DNA from: Pelagibacteraceae bacterium AG-422-N09
GTDB taxonomy: Bacteria > Pseudomonadota > Alphaproteobacteria > Pelagibacterales > AG-422-B15
Direction of reading: 5' to 3'
DNA: 64,000 bases
Assembly: GCA_003213515.1 (NCBI GenBank)
Contig: QCMV01000001.1
Location: 62,001 to 126,000 of the forward strand
Shown here piece by piece: positions 40,271 through 49,768 of the stretch. The position numbers were made by a program, and so were the translations under genes. The number at the start of each line of letters is the position of its first letter. Within the stretch, counting starts at the first letter, position 1. The notes beneath the pieces were generated by a model. That model did not search any database. It saw only the letters and a program-made list of their open reading frames with translations, and was not told the DNA's origin.

Positions 40271-42448
40271 TCAATTAAAGAACGTATCTTTAAGCTTTTC
40301 GCTCGCAAATAATATAATTTGATCATCGTAGTGCTGAGAACCCATGTTCATTGTAGCGCTTCCAAATTGGTGAATGCTTTTTGATACCTGTTTTTTATTT
40401 TCATCCCATTTTACATAGATATAAAGGCCATCTCCAGCAACAGCTTTGAGTATACCATCGTCGCTTCGCGGGGCATAAATTGCCCTTAAAACATCTGGCC
40501 CTCCTTGAATGTGCACTAAATTTGATCCTCTCTCCAAGAAATTAACATCACTCCATTTTACGCTTAATGTCCCAAAGTTTTTCTCAAACTCATCTACACA
40601 ATTAATGAAGATTTCGATTGGATCAGGGCGTGGCTTTCTTGTTATTTCTGCCAACCATTCAGGAGACAAAATGCAAACACCAAAAGCTGCGTGTAAATTA
40701 TTAGAATTAGTTCCTAGATCCCAATCTCTTAAAAATTCTTGAGCATTTTTTAATTTATTTTTCGAAAATTCATGATTAAAAATTTCTTTCATAAACTTGT
40801 ATTGTCTTGAATTGTAAGAAAACTTATTATCGTGTTTGTATTTATCAAGTTCACCAAATGATATTGATTTATCAGGATCAAGAAGTTCGTAAGCTCTATA
40901 TGCTCTATTCGTTGTTCGTGTTTGAAAACCCATAGTTGGATTGAAGTTAGATAAAGATAAGTTATCTTCCTTAGCTGTAACAAAAAAAGGATTTTGATTA
41001 GTACTAAATATATATCCAGAGCTTGGATTTAAGATCTGAGGCACGCTTTCAAAAGGATGAAAATTGTTCCAAATTAAATCACTCTTATTTCCGGGCACCA
41101 CTTGCTTCCAATTATAGTTTGGGTCTCTTACTGGCGATTTAACATTATGAACAAAAAAGATATTATCTTCTTTATCGGCGTAAACTAAATTTAAACTAGC
41201 TAGCTGTTCCATTCTTAAGGCATCAAGCCATTCATCAATATTTTTTGATTTATTCATTTTGAGCCATGCAGTTGAGTGGTTGACATCATTCATTCCTACA
41301 AACCTTAGGGCATAGGCTTTATTATCATCCTTCAGAACAGGCCCATGTGCTGAATGGTACATTTGTATAGGATATGTAATACTGAAAGGACCAAACAGTT
41401 TAACTTTAAATTCTTGATCCGTTTCGGTGAAATTAACCCATGCACCATCTAGTTCATACTGATCATTATTCTCTGGGTTAAGTTTTAATTCATAAATATC
41501 AGATAAGTCTGGCTGATTAACTGTAGCTCCCCACCCGAGATTTTCATTAAAGCCAACATGTACAAATGGCGATCCTGGAAAAGTACCACCCATAATATTT
41601 AAGCCTTCTCCACTTTTTATATGAATTTCATACCAAGCAACCGGACCCGTTAATGGTTGATGTGAATTAATTACAAGCATTGTCTCATTGTCTTGTGATC
41701 TACTTTTGGAAACGGCAAATGCGTTTGAACCTGATGGTTTAAAGTATGAATTTATGCTTGCAACTATTGGATTATCGGATAATGCGTTCGTGTTCATTGC
41801 TACTTCCTCTTCTTTGCTATCCATTAAATTAATGAGTTCAGCAATTGAATGATCAATGCCATAAAATAACGGCATTCGAAATGTCATACCAGCAACCAAA
41901 TCATATGCCGTAGCTGGATATAAAGATTGATCAACTAAGTTTGGGTTTTTTGCAGCATAATAATTAAGTCCATCTGCATAACCTTTTATATAATTTATTG
42001 TCTCCCCAGGAATTTCTGAAATTTTTTTATTAACAGTTTCATGAACATTAAAAAACTTAAATAAAAAATCTAACTCTACTCCTTCAATTGCATCTAAGTT
42101 TTCCATTATGTCACCATTACCAGTAATCAGTGAATAAATAGCTGCAAATGTTTTCGAATTAAAATTTAAATTTGAGAGCTCCCCACGAGACATTTTAATC
42201 ATCATCTCGACATGTTTTAAATCATCCTCTGCTTGTGCATAAGCAAATCCGAATGCTGCATCTTTATCAGTATCTCCATATACATGCGGTACTCCAAACT
42301 GGTCTCTTTTAATCTTGTAAGAGTAGTTTTTTTCTATTTCTAAAAAACTAGTTTGTGCAAAATTTCTAGTATTGTATTGATTGACGACTATGAGTGCCGA
42401 AACAAAAACTAGAGCTATTCCTAGAATTGAAATTAAAAATTTATTCAA
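40271..42448 (-). CDS. Penicillin acylase family N-terminal-nucleophile amidase
   Basis: A 725-residue S45 family precursor. The N-terminus has a membrane anchor or signal (about 4-22), then the alpha chain with DQFGVPHVYG near residue 49. The predicted self-cleavage and nucleophile site is Gly240-Ser241 in PSGSNAFAVS, followed by VINSHQPL with a His near residue 260 that is usual in the family. The beta chain then runs to the end. Members hydrolyse amides such as acyl-homoserine lactones or beta-lactams in the periplasm; substrate unknown. The start is a TTG two bases after the GMC gene stop. Confidence 0.9.
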   Translation of the reverse strand: MNKFLISILGIALVFVSALIVVNQYNTRNFAQTSFLEIEKNYSYKIKRDQFGVPHVYGDTDKDAAFGFAYAQAEDDLKHVEMMIKMSRGELSNLNFNSKTFAAIYSLITGNGDIMENLDAIEGVELDFLFKFFNVHETVNKKISEIPGETINYIKGYADGLNYYAAKNPNLVDQSLYPATAYDLVAGMTFRMPLFYGIDHSIAELINLMDSKEEEVAMNTNALSDNPIVASINSYFKPSGSNAFAVSKSRSQDNETMLVINSHQPLTGPVAWYEIHIKSGEGLNIMGGTFPGSPFVHVGFNENLGWGATVNQPDLSDIYELKLNPENNDQYELDGAWVNFTETDQEFKVKLFGPFSITYPIQMYHSAHGPVLKDDNKAYALRFVGMNDVNHSTAWLKMNKSKNIDEWLDALRMEQLASLNLVYADKEDNIFFVHNVKSPVRDPNYNWKQVVPGNKSDLIWNNFHPFESVPQILNPSSGYIFSTNQNPFFVTAKEDNLSLSNFNPTMGFQTRTTNRAYRAYELLDPDKSISFGELDKYKHDNKFSYNSRQYKFMKEIFNHEFSKNKLKNAQEFLRDWDLGTNSNNLHAAFGVCILSPEWLAEITRKPRPDPIEIFINCVDEFEKNFGTLSVKWSDVNFLERGSNLVHIQGGPDVLRAIYAPRSDDGILKAVAGDGLYIYVKWDENKKQVSKSIHQFGSATMNMGSQHYDDQIILFASEKLKDTFFN

Positions 42449-42450
42449 AA

Positions 42451-44112
42451 TTATGCAGCGGTTTTGTCTTTGTAGCTCACATGCTGTGGTGGAAGGAATT
42501 CATTGCCAAGAATATGATCAGAAATTTTATCAGCTATCATAATTGTTGGTGCGTTCGTGTTTCCACCAATGAGAGTTGGCATTACAGACGCATCGATCAC
42601 TCTTAAATTTTCGACTCCTTTAACCCTTAATTTATCGTCTACTACTGCAAATTCATCACTGCCCATTTTACAGGTACCAACTGGATGATAAATTGTTTCT
42701 GCAGCATTTCTTATAAACTCTTCAATTTCAGCATCCGTTTGAACATGAAAACCGGGTGTCATTTCTTTACCTCGGTATTCATCAAAAGCAGACTGGTTCA
42801 TGATTTCTCTAGACATTTTTACACCTTTTATAAGAGTGTCTCGATCTTTTTGAGTTGCAAAATAATTTGGCTGTATAATCGGAGGTACTGTCGGATCAAG
42901 GGATTTTAGAGCAATGTAGCCCCTACTTTCAGGTCTAAGCATGCACACGTGATTACTAAAAGCATGTGAATCAGGTCTTGTCTTTCCATGGTCTTTTAAA
43001 AGTGATCCAATAAAGTGCATTTGAATGTCTGGAAGGTCAAGCGTGTCATCTGTTTTTAAAAATGATACACCTGATAAACCAATATCATTTCCTGGTCCTT
43101 TTTTAGTTATCATCCATTGAGCTAAAATTGCGGCCATTCTAAAAACAGCAAGTCCACCCGCTGTATATTTCGCTTCAGTTACTGGCTGCGTACACTCGTA
43201 GTGAGACAATACATCTAAATGATCCTGTAGGTTTTCACCTACTCCTGGTAGATCTGCTACAACTTTTAATCCCCATTTTTTTATGTAATCCCCTTTACCG
43301 ATACCTGAAAGTTGTAATATTTGAGGCGAGTTAATAGCACCTCCGCATACAATTACTTCCCTATCAGCATAAGCCTTTATAACTTCTTTTCCTTTTAGAT
43401 ACTCAAGCCCTACACATTTAGTACCCTCGAATAAAAGTTTGTTAGTTGTTGAATTAGTTGCAATCGTTAAATTTTTTCTATCTTTAATAGGATTTAAAAA
43501 TGAAAAACTCGTGCTTGCCCTATAACCATTTGAAATAGTCTGGGGACAAGGTCCAAAACCCTCATTATCATATTGATTAATGTCTTCAATGTATTTATAG
43601 CCAGCTTCTTTACCAGCATTTAAAAAACAACGATGTAGAGGATTATTGTCAAACAATGGATTTTGAACACTTAGCTCTCCATCACTTCCATGAAATTCTG
43701 ATGATCCATTTTCATTTTTTTCAGCTCTTTTAAAATAAGGCAACACTTCCTCATAAGACCATCCTTCATTGCCGAGCTGTCTCCAAATATCATAATCACG
43801 TGAGTGGCCTCTTACATAAAGCATTCCATTAATATTGCTTGAACCACCCAAGCCCTTACCTCGAGGAAAGAAAAGTTTTCTATTATTTAAATGTGGTTGA
43901 CCCTCAGTCCAATAGCCATAATTATAAAATTTACCTGCACCTTCGCCAGAAATTAATTCAAGCACACCTGCTGGCATTTTAACAAAAGGATGCCATGTGG
44001 TTCCACCCGCCTCGATTAATAAAACCTTTGTATCAGGATCTTTAGAGAGTCTATTGGCTAGAACGCAACCAGCTGAACCTGCTCCAGCAATTATGTAGTC
44101 AAAATTATTCAT
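42451..44112 (-). CDS. GMC family FAD-dependent alcohol/choline dehydrogenase
   Basis: A 553-residue GMC oxidoreductase. The N-terminal FAD loop AGAGSAGCVLANRLS, the signature FFPRGKGLGGSSNINGMLYVRG near residue 75 (split here as PRGKGLGGSSN and GMLYVRG) and the C-terminal HPVGTCKMG and GGNTNAPTIMIADK carry the catalytic His/Asn pair. It resembles BetA-like choline dehydrogenases, but the alcohol substrate is uncertain. The ATG overlaps the gamma-carbonic-anhydrase stop as ATGA. Confidence 0.92.
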   Translation of the reverse strand: MNNFDYIIAGAGSAGCVLANRLSKDPDTKVLLIEAGGTTWHPFVKMPAGVLELISGEGAGKFYNYGYWTEGQPHLNNRKLFFPRGKGLGGSSNINGMLYVRGHSRDYDIWRQLGNEGWSYEEVLPYFKRAEKNENGSSEFHGSDGELSVQNPLFDNNPLHRCFLNAGKEAGYKYIEDINQYDNEGFGPCPQTISNGYRASTSFSFLNPIKDRKNLTIATNSTTNKLLFEGTKCVGLEYLKGKEVIKAYADREVIVCGGAINSPQILQLSGIGKGDYIKKWGLKVVADLPGVGENLQDHLDVLSHYECTQPVTEAKYTAGGLAVFRMAAILAQWMITKKGPGNDIGLSGVSFLKTDDTLDLPDIQMHFIGSLLKDHGKTRPDSHAFSNHVCMLRPESRGYIALKSLDPTVPPIIQPNYFATQKDRDTLIKGVKMSREIMNQSAFDEYRGKEMTPGFHVQTDAEIEEFIRNAAETIYHPVGTCKMGSDEFAVVDDKLRVKGVENLRVIDASVMPTLIGGNTNAPTIMIADKISDHILGNEFLPPQHVSYKDKTAA

Positions 44113-44639
44113 TCAATATTCTCTTCTTTTAAATTATCTCTAAATTTTTTCATATTTTCAACATAGTGAAAAGCACTAAGTTCAATTATCTTTTTTTCCA
44201 TATCTGTCAATTCTCTTTTAACAGTTCCAGGGGATCCCACTATCAGGCTATTGTCAGGAAATTCTTTCCCCTCTGTTATTAGAGTATTAGCGCCAACCAA
44301 ACAATTATTCCCTATTTTTGCCTTATTTAAAACTGTTGAGCCCATTCCTATTAGAGAATTATTTCCAACTGAACAACTATGTAAGATAACTTTATGCCCT
44401 ACTGTAACATTATCCCCTATCACTAATGGCATCCCATCATCCGTATGGCAAACAGAATTATCTTGAATATTGGAATTTTCACCAACAATTATTGGATCAT
44501 TGTCACCCCTCAAAACAGCTCCAAACCACACACTTGCATTTTTTTTCAGTGTAATATCTCCGATCACAGAAGCACTTGGTGCGACCCAGAAGTCTGCATT
44601 ATCTCGATTTATTTTTTTATCTCCGAGTGAATAGATCAT
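44109..44639 (-). CDS. Gamma-carbonic anhydrase family protein
   Basis: A 176-residue left-handed beta-helix protein with hexapeptide-repeat pattern. The metal-binding histidines of the gamma-CA/YrdA group are visible as CHTD near residue 66 and GHKVILH near 85-91. It may be a true carbonic anhydrase or a catalytically silent homologue; family members often sit beside dehydrogenases. It is first in the four-gene minus-strand operon with GMC, amidase and ligase genes. Confidence 0.88.
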   Translation of the reverse strand: MIYSLGDKKINRDNADFWVAPSASVIGDITLKKNASVWFGAVLRGDNDPIIVGENSNIQDNSVCHTDDGMPLVIGDNVTVGHKVILHSCSVGNNSLIGMGSTVLNKAKIGNNCLVGANTLITEGKEFPDNSLIVGSPGTVKRELTDMEKKIIELSAFHYVENMKKFRDNLKEENIE

Positions 44640-44708
44640 ATCTTGTTATTTAGTTAAGTAAGAAATATAGTAAAGATAATTAGATATTTAAACAATAGAA
44701 AGAAAATT

Positions 44709-45269
44709 ATGGTTGCATTAGAAACACCGATCTGTGATTTTGGATGGAAAGCTCCAGAATTTAATCTTATTGGAGTCGATAACAAATACTATTCATTTCA
44801 AGATATTAAAGGTCCAAATGGGACGCTGATAATGTTCATATGCAATCACTGTCCATACGTGAAATCAGTGATACATCGAATTGTTGAAGATACAACCATA
44901 CTAAAAGAAAAAGGTATAGGCGTAATCGCAATAATGTCTAATGATGTAAATGATCCAAAATATGGTGAAGAAGACTCGTTTGATAATATGAAGTTATTTT
45001 CTGACAAAAATAATTTTGTGTTTCCTTACGTCTATGACGAGACCCAAAATGTCGGACGGAAATATAATGCAGTGTGCACTCCTGATTTTTTTGGTTTTAA
45101 TGGAAATAATGAACTTCAATACAGAGGCAGACTTGAAGAGTCTAAAATGGAAATAATTCCAAATGCTAGAAAAGAGCTTTTAGAAGCAATGATGCAAGTT
45201 TCAGAAACGGGGTCAGGTCCAAAGGACCAGATACCAAGTATTGGATGTTCAATTAAGTGGAAAGAATAA
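44709..45269 (+). CDS. Thioredoxin-like (AhpC/TSA) protein with CNHCPYV motif
   Basis: A 186-residue thioredoxin-fold protein. The redox motif FICNHCPYV lies near residue 45, the peroxiredoxin-like FVFPYVYDETQNVGRKYN near 100, and a CTPDFFGF cis-Pro region near 123. There is no signal peptide. It resembles a family of peroxiredoxin-like thioredoxin proteins of unknown partner. The following glycosyltransferase gene starts close behind, so they are cotranscribed. Confidence 0.82.
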   Translation: MVALETPICDFGWKAPEFNLIGVDNKYYSFQDIKGPNGTLIMFICNHCPYVKSVIHRIVEDTTILKEKGIGVIAIMSNDVNDPKYGEEDSFDNMKLFSDKNNFVFPYVYDETQNVGRKYNAVCTPDFFGFNGNNELQYRGRLEESKMEIIPNARKELLEAMMQVSETGSGPKDQIPSIGCSIKWKE

Positions 45270-45279
45270 AGAAATTCAA

Positions 45280-46395
45280 GTGATCATCATCACAACCCAA
45301 TGCTTCGCACCAAAAATCGGAGGCATTGAATCTTTAATGACTGGAATGGCAGAAGCTATGGTAAACCATGGGGTTGAAGTTCTCGTGTTAGCTGACGGAA
45401 AAACTCATGAAACTGACCATAAACAAAAATATAAAATTAAAAGATTTAGTGGATGGAAACCTCTCAGAAGATTGGCAAAAGCAAAATACTTAGAAAAAAT
45501 ATGCAGCAGCAATAACGTAAAAGCAATCTATGCAGACTCTTGGAAAAGCGTTGAATATATAAAAAAATATAAGAAAAAAATTTTGGTACTTGCCCATGGC
45601 ACTGAAATTCCAAAGCAGTATTGGACTATAATGCTTGATTTATTGAGATTTAAGAAAAATAGAATTATAAATTCTTACAACGGTGTTCACAAGATTTTGG
45701 CAAATTCCTCATACACGAAAGATCTCATGCAAGCCTCTCTTAAAATAGATATAAACCTAATAAAAACCATTCATCCAGGTATAGATGTTTATGATGATTT
45801 TATAACAGAGGAAGATAAAAAAAATGTGAATAAGATTGTTGGTAAAAACTCACCCGTGATAACAACTCTTGCTAGAATTGAAAAGAGAAAAGGTCATGAG
45901 TTTATTTTAAAAGCATTGGCTGAGATTAGAGAAAAGTTTCCAAAAATATTATATTTGATAGCAGGTAAAGGTCCATATCTGGAAAATATAAAAAAAATAA
46001 CTGCAGAAATGAATTTACAGAAGAATGTCAAGTTTCTTGGATGGATAACTGAACCAGAAAAATCATTAATTCTTAAACAATCTGATTTATTTGTCATGAC
46101 GCCGACAACTGTGGGAGAGTCAGTTGAGGGTTTTGGCATGGCTTATATTGATGCTTCATTTCATGGCGTAGCATCTGTTGGAAGTGATAGCGGCGGGGTA
46201 AACGACGCAATTTTAGATAATCAAACAGGAATAATATGTGAGGCTGGCAATCAAAAAATGATCACAGAAAAAATATTACTCTTACTTGAAAATAAAAAGC
46301 TGAGAGAAAGTATGGGAGCAAAAGGAAAGTTAAGAGCTAATGAAAGTTATGCATGGGATAAAAAGGTTATTGAATACCTTGATGCATCTAAATAA
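45280..46395 (+). CDS. Glycosyltransferase family 4 protein
   Basis: About 371 residues from the GTG at 45280, which comes 10 bases after the upstream stop. A TTG at 45241 inside the upstream gene would add 13 residues. The N-terminal CFAPKIGGIESLM and the C-terminal ESVEGFGMAYIDASFHG (the ExxxxG(F/Y)G donor-binding motif) are typical of GT-B family 4 enzymes. LARIEKRKGHEFILKAL sits between the domains. It transfers a sugar from a nucleotide donor; acceptor unknown. Confidence 0.88.
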   Translation: MIIITTQCFAPKIGGIESLMTGMAEAMVNHGVEVLVLADGKTHETDHKQKYKIKRFSGWKPLRRLAKAKYLEKICSSNNVKAIYADSWKSVEYIKKYKKKILVLAHGTEIPKQYWTIMLDLLRFKKNRIINSYNGVHKILANSSYTKDLMQASLKIDINLIKTIHPGIDVYDDFITEEDKKNVNKIVGKNSPVITTLARIEKRKGHEFILKALAEIREKFPKILYLIAGKGPYLENIKKITAEMNLQKNVKFLGWITEPEKSLILKQSDLFVMTPTTVGESVEGFGMAYIDASFHGVASVGSDSGGVNDAILDNQTGIICEAGNQKMITEKILLLLENKKLRESMGAKGKLRANESYAWDKKVIEYLDASK

Positions 46396-46414
46396 GTAAA
46401 TTTAAGAAATTAAA

Positions 46415-46491
46415 TGGTAGCGGGAGAGGGATTTGAACCCCCGACCTAAGGATTATGATTCCTCCGCTCTAACCAACTGAGCTACCCCGCC
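46415..46491 (-). tRNA. tRNA-Met (CAT), elongator type
   Basis: A 77-base cloverleaf on the minus strand. It begins GGCGGGGTAGCTCAG and ends CTCCCGCTACCA with encoded CCA. The anticodon stem GAGGA/TCCTT holds loop ATCATAA, giving CAT. The G1-T72 start and general sequence match alphaproteobacterial elongator tRNA-Met as I remember it, and lack the initiator C1-A72 mismatch. An Ile-type CAT tRNA is less likely. Confidence 0.93.
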
Positions 46492-46515
46492 AAAGATGAG
46501 CCATAATATACAATA

Positions 46516-47613
46516 TTACTCATTTGTCGAATGGATCCAACCGCCTCCTAAAAGCCGTGTGCCTATTTCATCTTTACAATAAAAAACACAAGCCTGGCCA
46601 GGTGATACCGCGGTTTCTGGAGATGCTAGAGAAATTGTTGCCTCATTCTCTTCGTTAATTTTAATTTTTGCATTCAATAATTTTCCAGTTGACCTAACTC
46701 TTACATATAGGTTGTTTGGTAAATTATTTGTAATTAAGTTTACGTTTTGAACATATATAGTTGAAGAACTAATATTGTCTTTACTTGCTACAATGACTCT
46801 ATTTTTATGTTTATCAATTTTTTTTACATAAAGAGGCTCGTCCTGTGAAACTCCTAAACCTCTTCTTTGTCCTATTGTGAAATTTTGAATACCTTCATGT
46901 TTATTGAGCACATTTCCGTCTACATCTACAACTTCACCTTCATCACTTTCAATGCTCTTATTTATAAATTTTTTATAATCTCCATCAGGTATAAAACAAA
47001 TATCTTGACTATCACTTTTATCAAATACGTGTAAATTTAATTTTAAAGCTAGATCTCTGATCTCATCTTTTTTGTAATCACCCAGAGGAAATTCGATGAG
47101 ATCCAGATCGTCTTTCTTCATTGTAAAAAGAAAATAGGACTGATCTCGGTCTCTATCCTGAGGAACGTACAATCTCCACTCATTATCTATTTTTACTTTT
47201 TTTATATAATGTCCTGTTACTAATGACTTAGCATTGATTTCTCTTGCAAAAGATAGAAGGTCTAGAAACTTTACTTTTTCATTACAGTTTATGCAAGGTA
47301 TGGGGGTTCTTCCTGATCTATATTCGTTAATAAAAGGCTCAATAACATTTTTTTTAAATATTTCTTCATAATCAAAAACATAATGTGGAATAGTTATAGT
47401 GTTAGCTATTTTTTTTGCATCCATTATATCCGCGCCCGAACAACATGTTTTAGAATTTGCTACTTTTTTTTCATCATATAATCTTAAAGTAACACCTATC
47501 ACATCTTCATAATCCTTATTCATTAGCGCAGCAGCTACTGATGAGTCAACGCCACCTGACATAGCTACTACAATAGGATTATTTCCCTTTATGCTATTCA
47601 CATTGCTTTCCAT
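46516..47613 (-). CDS. mnmA: tRNA-specific 2-thiouridylase MnmA
   Basis: A 365-residue PP-loop enzyme. The ATP motif SGGVDSSVAA is near residue 20, SKTCCSGADI near 55 and the catalytic CINCNEKVKF near 103, with TGHYIK near 125 and SDSQDICFIPDG near 200. It installs the 2-thio group at the wobble uridine of tRNAs for Lys, Glu and Gln, such as the tRNA-Gln(TTG) encoded in this window. tRNA-Met follows 24 bases downstream. Confidence 0.96.
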   Translation of the reverse strand: MESNVNSIKGNNPIVVAMSGGVDSSVAAALMNKDYEDVIGVTLRLYDEKKVANSKTCCSGADIMDAKKIANTITIPHYVFDYEEIFKKNVIEPFINEYRSGRTPIPCINCNEKVKFLDLLSFAREINAKSLVTGHYIKKVKIDNEWRLYVPQDRDRDQSYFLFTMKKDDLDLIEFPLGDYKKDEIRDLALKLNLHVFDKSDSQDICFIPDGDYKKFINKSIESDEGEVVDVDGNVLNKHEGIQNFTIGQRRGLGVSQDEPLYVKKIDKHKNRVIVASKDNISSSTIYVQNVNLITNNLPNNLYVRVRSTGKLLNAKIKINEENEATISLASPETAVSPGQACVFYCKDEIGTRLLGGGWIHSTNE

Positions 47614-47687
47614 ACGATTTAATAATTTTGCTCTGGTATGTATAATATATTTGTCTTATTGTCTATTTTACAAGCTTTACTCCTTAT

Positions 47688-48461
47688 ATGAAAATAACAC
47701 CTGAAAAACTTGATGAATTAATTAGGATTGTTCATCTTGCCGGTGTTGAAATCATCAAAATCTATAAAAAAAAGGTAACCAAAAAATACAAGTCCGATAA
47801 TACACCTGTTACAAATGCAGATATTAAGGCAAATGATATAATTTGTAGTGGCTTAAAAAGACATTTTCCTGATATTTCAATTGTTTCAGAAGAGCAAATT
47901 AAAAAAGGTAAAGCTGCTCAAAGATTTTGGTTAGTAGACCCGCTAGATGGTACAAAAGAATTTTTAAAAGGTAACGGCGAATTCACTGTAAATATAGGTC
48001 TGATTGAAAATAAAAAACCAGTTTTCGGGATTATTTATATGCCTACTAAAAAAAAGCTTTATTTCACTAAAGATAAAAAATCTTATTTCTCAAAATTGAA
48101 CAAAAAAGGCCAGATTAATAACATAAAAAAAATCAAAGTTAAAAAAAGAAAAAAAAATATAGTCATTTTAAGTAGATCTCATTCGCTTGCTAAAAGTGAA
48201 GCAGAAAAAGCAAAAAAAATGATATTTAAGAAATTTAAAGCAAATAAAATACTCCGCTCAGGAAGTTCAATAAAATTATGTTACATCGCACATGGCTTAG
48301 CAAATGTATACCCTCGGTATGGAACTACAATGGAATGGGATACAGCTGCTGGAGATGCGATATTAAGATTTGCTGGCGGCAGAATAAGAACATTAGATCG
48401 TAAAATTTTGCGATATGGTAAGCGTAATTTTAGAAATTCTTCTTTTATTGCTCGCAGCTAA
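47688..48461 (+). CDS. cysQ: 3'(2'),5'-bisphosphate nucleotidase CysQ
   Basis: A 257-residue inositol-phosphatase-fold protein. Metal-binding motifs are VSEEQ near residue 67 and VDPLDGTKEFLKG near 85, with WDTAAGDAI near 222. CysQ removes the 3' phosphate from PAP or PAPS in sulphate assimilation. The Lys content is high (long KKIKVKKRKKN stretch near residue 145), which follows local AT-rich codon use. Confidence 0.92.
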   Translation: MKITPEKLDELIRIVHLAGVEIIKIYKKKVTKKYKSDNTPVTNADIKANDIICSGLKRHFPDISIVSEEQIKKGKAAQRFWLVDPLDGTKEFLKGNGEFTVNIGLIENKKPVFGIIYMPTKKKLYFTKDKKSYFSKLNKKGQINNIKKIKVKKRKKNIVILSRSHSLAKSEAEKAKKMIFKKFKANKILRSGSSIKLCYIAHGLANVYPRYGTTMEWDTAAGDAILRFAGGRIRTLDRKILRYGKRNFRNSSFIARS

Positions 48462-49768
48462 TAGAAACTTATTGGATTCCCAAATACTGACTTATTGATT
48501 TTATTTTTCCATAAAGCAGCTTTACCATTTATTATTGTTCCAACAGGCCAACCTTTTACTTTCATACCATTAAAAGGTGTCCATCCGCATTTTGTTTTCA
48601 TATCTTTATTCAAAACTTTTTTAGTTTTATTCATATCAACAATAGTTAGATCAGCATCATAACCAACTTTAATTAACCCTTTATTTTTAACTTTAAAAAT
48701 TTTTTTAGGATTAAAGCTTGTTAGCTTTACTACCTCATTGAGTGAAATTGTCTTTTTTGTAACTTCATTTAACAAAATAGGAAGCAGAGTTTGAACTCCT
48801 GGCATTCCTGATGGACTATTTGGATAAATTTGATTTTTTTCGGATTTTAAATGAGGAGCGTGATCTGATCCAATAATATCAATTTGGCCTTTTTGTAATG
48901 TTTTTCTAAGAACATTTCTATGTTTAGTTCCTCTAATAGGCGGATTCATCTGAGCGTAAGTACCCAGTTTCTTATAACAATCAGGAGATGCAAATATTAA
49001 ATGCTGAGGAGTTACTTCAAATGAGACATATTTTCTATTTTTTAGAAGCAATTTTATTTCTTCTGCTGTTGTTATATGAAGTACATGTATTTTTTTCTTA
49101 CTTCTATTAGCTGATCTGATCAGCTTTCTAGTAGAACTTAAGGCTGTATCTTCATTTCGCCACACTTGATGGCTTAATGGTTTTCCTTTTTTAGCATATT
49201 TTTTTCTAGCAATAAGCATATCTTCATTTTCAGAGTGAAATGAGATCATTTTCTTCGTTGCTCTCATTATTTTTTCAATATCAGCATGGTTTGAAACGAG
49301 TAATGTGCCGGTTGAGGAGCCAACAAAGACCTTTACACCACAACAACCTTTTACTTTTTCAACTTTTTTAATTTCTTTAATATTATCTTTCTCAGCTCCA
49401 AAATAAAAAGCGTAGTTGCAATGCATTCTCTTTTTTGCAGTTTTCAGCTTCTTCATAAAAAGTTTTCTTGTTGTAATACTAGGCTTGTTATTAGGCATAT
49501 CAAAAACTGAAGTTATCCCTCCCGCAACAGCCGCTAAGCTTCCTGTTTTGAGATTTTCTTTTTTTGTATTACCCGGTTCTCTAAAATGAACTTGTGTATC
49601 AAAAGCACCCGGTAGAATATGCAAACCCATTGCATCAATGGTTTTTTTTGACTTTAAATTAATTAGATTACCAATTTTGAATATTTTTCCATTTTTTATA
49701 GCAATATCAGCTATTTTTTCGTCTTTATGAGTTACAATTTTTCCATTTTTTATTATGAGGTCAATCAT
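48458..49768 (-). CDS. pyrC: Dihydroorotase (class I-like), Gln at a usual metal-ligand His
   Basis: A 436-residue amidohydrolase. FDTQVHFREPG at about 57-66 is the first metal motif, but the usual HxH reads QVH, with Gln59 in the first His position. The carboxylated Lys candidate is Lys146 (GVKVFVGSS), and later ligands appear in FHSENED, VLHITTAEE and GSDHAPH. FDMPNNKPS is also typical. It cyclises carbamoyl-aspartate to dihydroorotate in pyrimidine synthesis. A Gln at this place is seen in some dihydroorotase subfamilies, so activity is still likely. Confidence 0.85.
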   Translation of the reverse strand: MIDLIIKNGKIVTHKDEKIADIAIKNGKIFKIGNLINLKSKKTIDAMGLHILPGAFDTQVHFREPGNTKKENLKTGSLAAVAGGITSVFDMPNNKPSITTRKLFMKKLKTAKKRMHCNYAFYFGAEKDNIKEIKKVEKVKGCCGVKVFVGSSTGTLLVSNHADIEKIMRATKKMISFHSENEDMLIARKKYAKKGKPLSHQVWRNEDTALSSTRKLIRSANRSKKKIHVLHITTAEEIKLLLKNRKYVSFEVTPQHLIFASPDCYKKLGTYAQMNPPIRGTKHRNVLRKTLQKGQIDIIGSDHAPHLKSEKNQIYPNSPSGMPGVQTLLPILLNEVTKKTISLNEVVKLTSFNPKKIFKVKNKGLIKVGYDADLTIVDMNKTKKVLNKDMKTKCGWTPFNGMKVKGWPVGTIINGKAALWKNKINKSVFGNPISFY

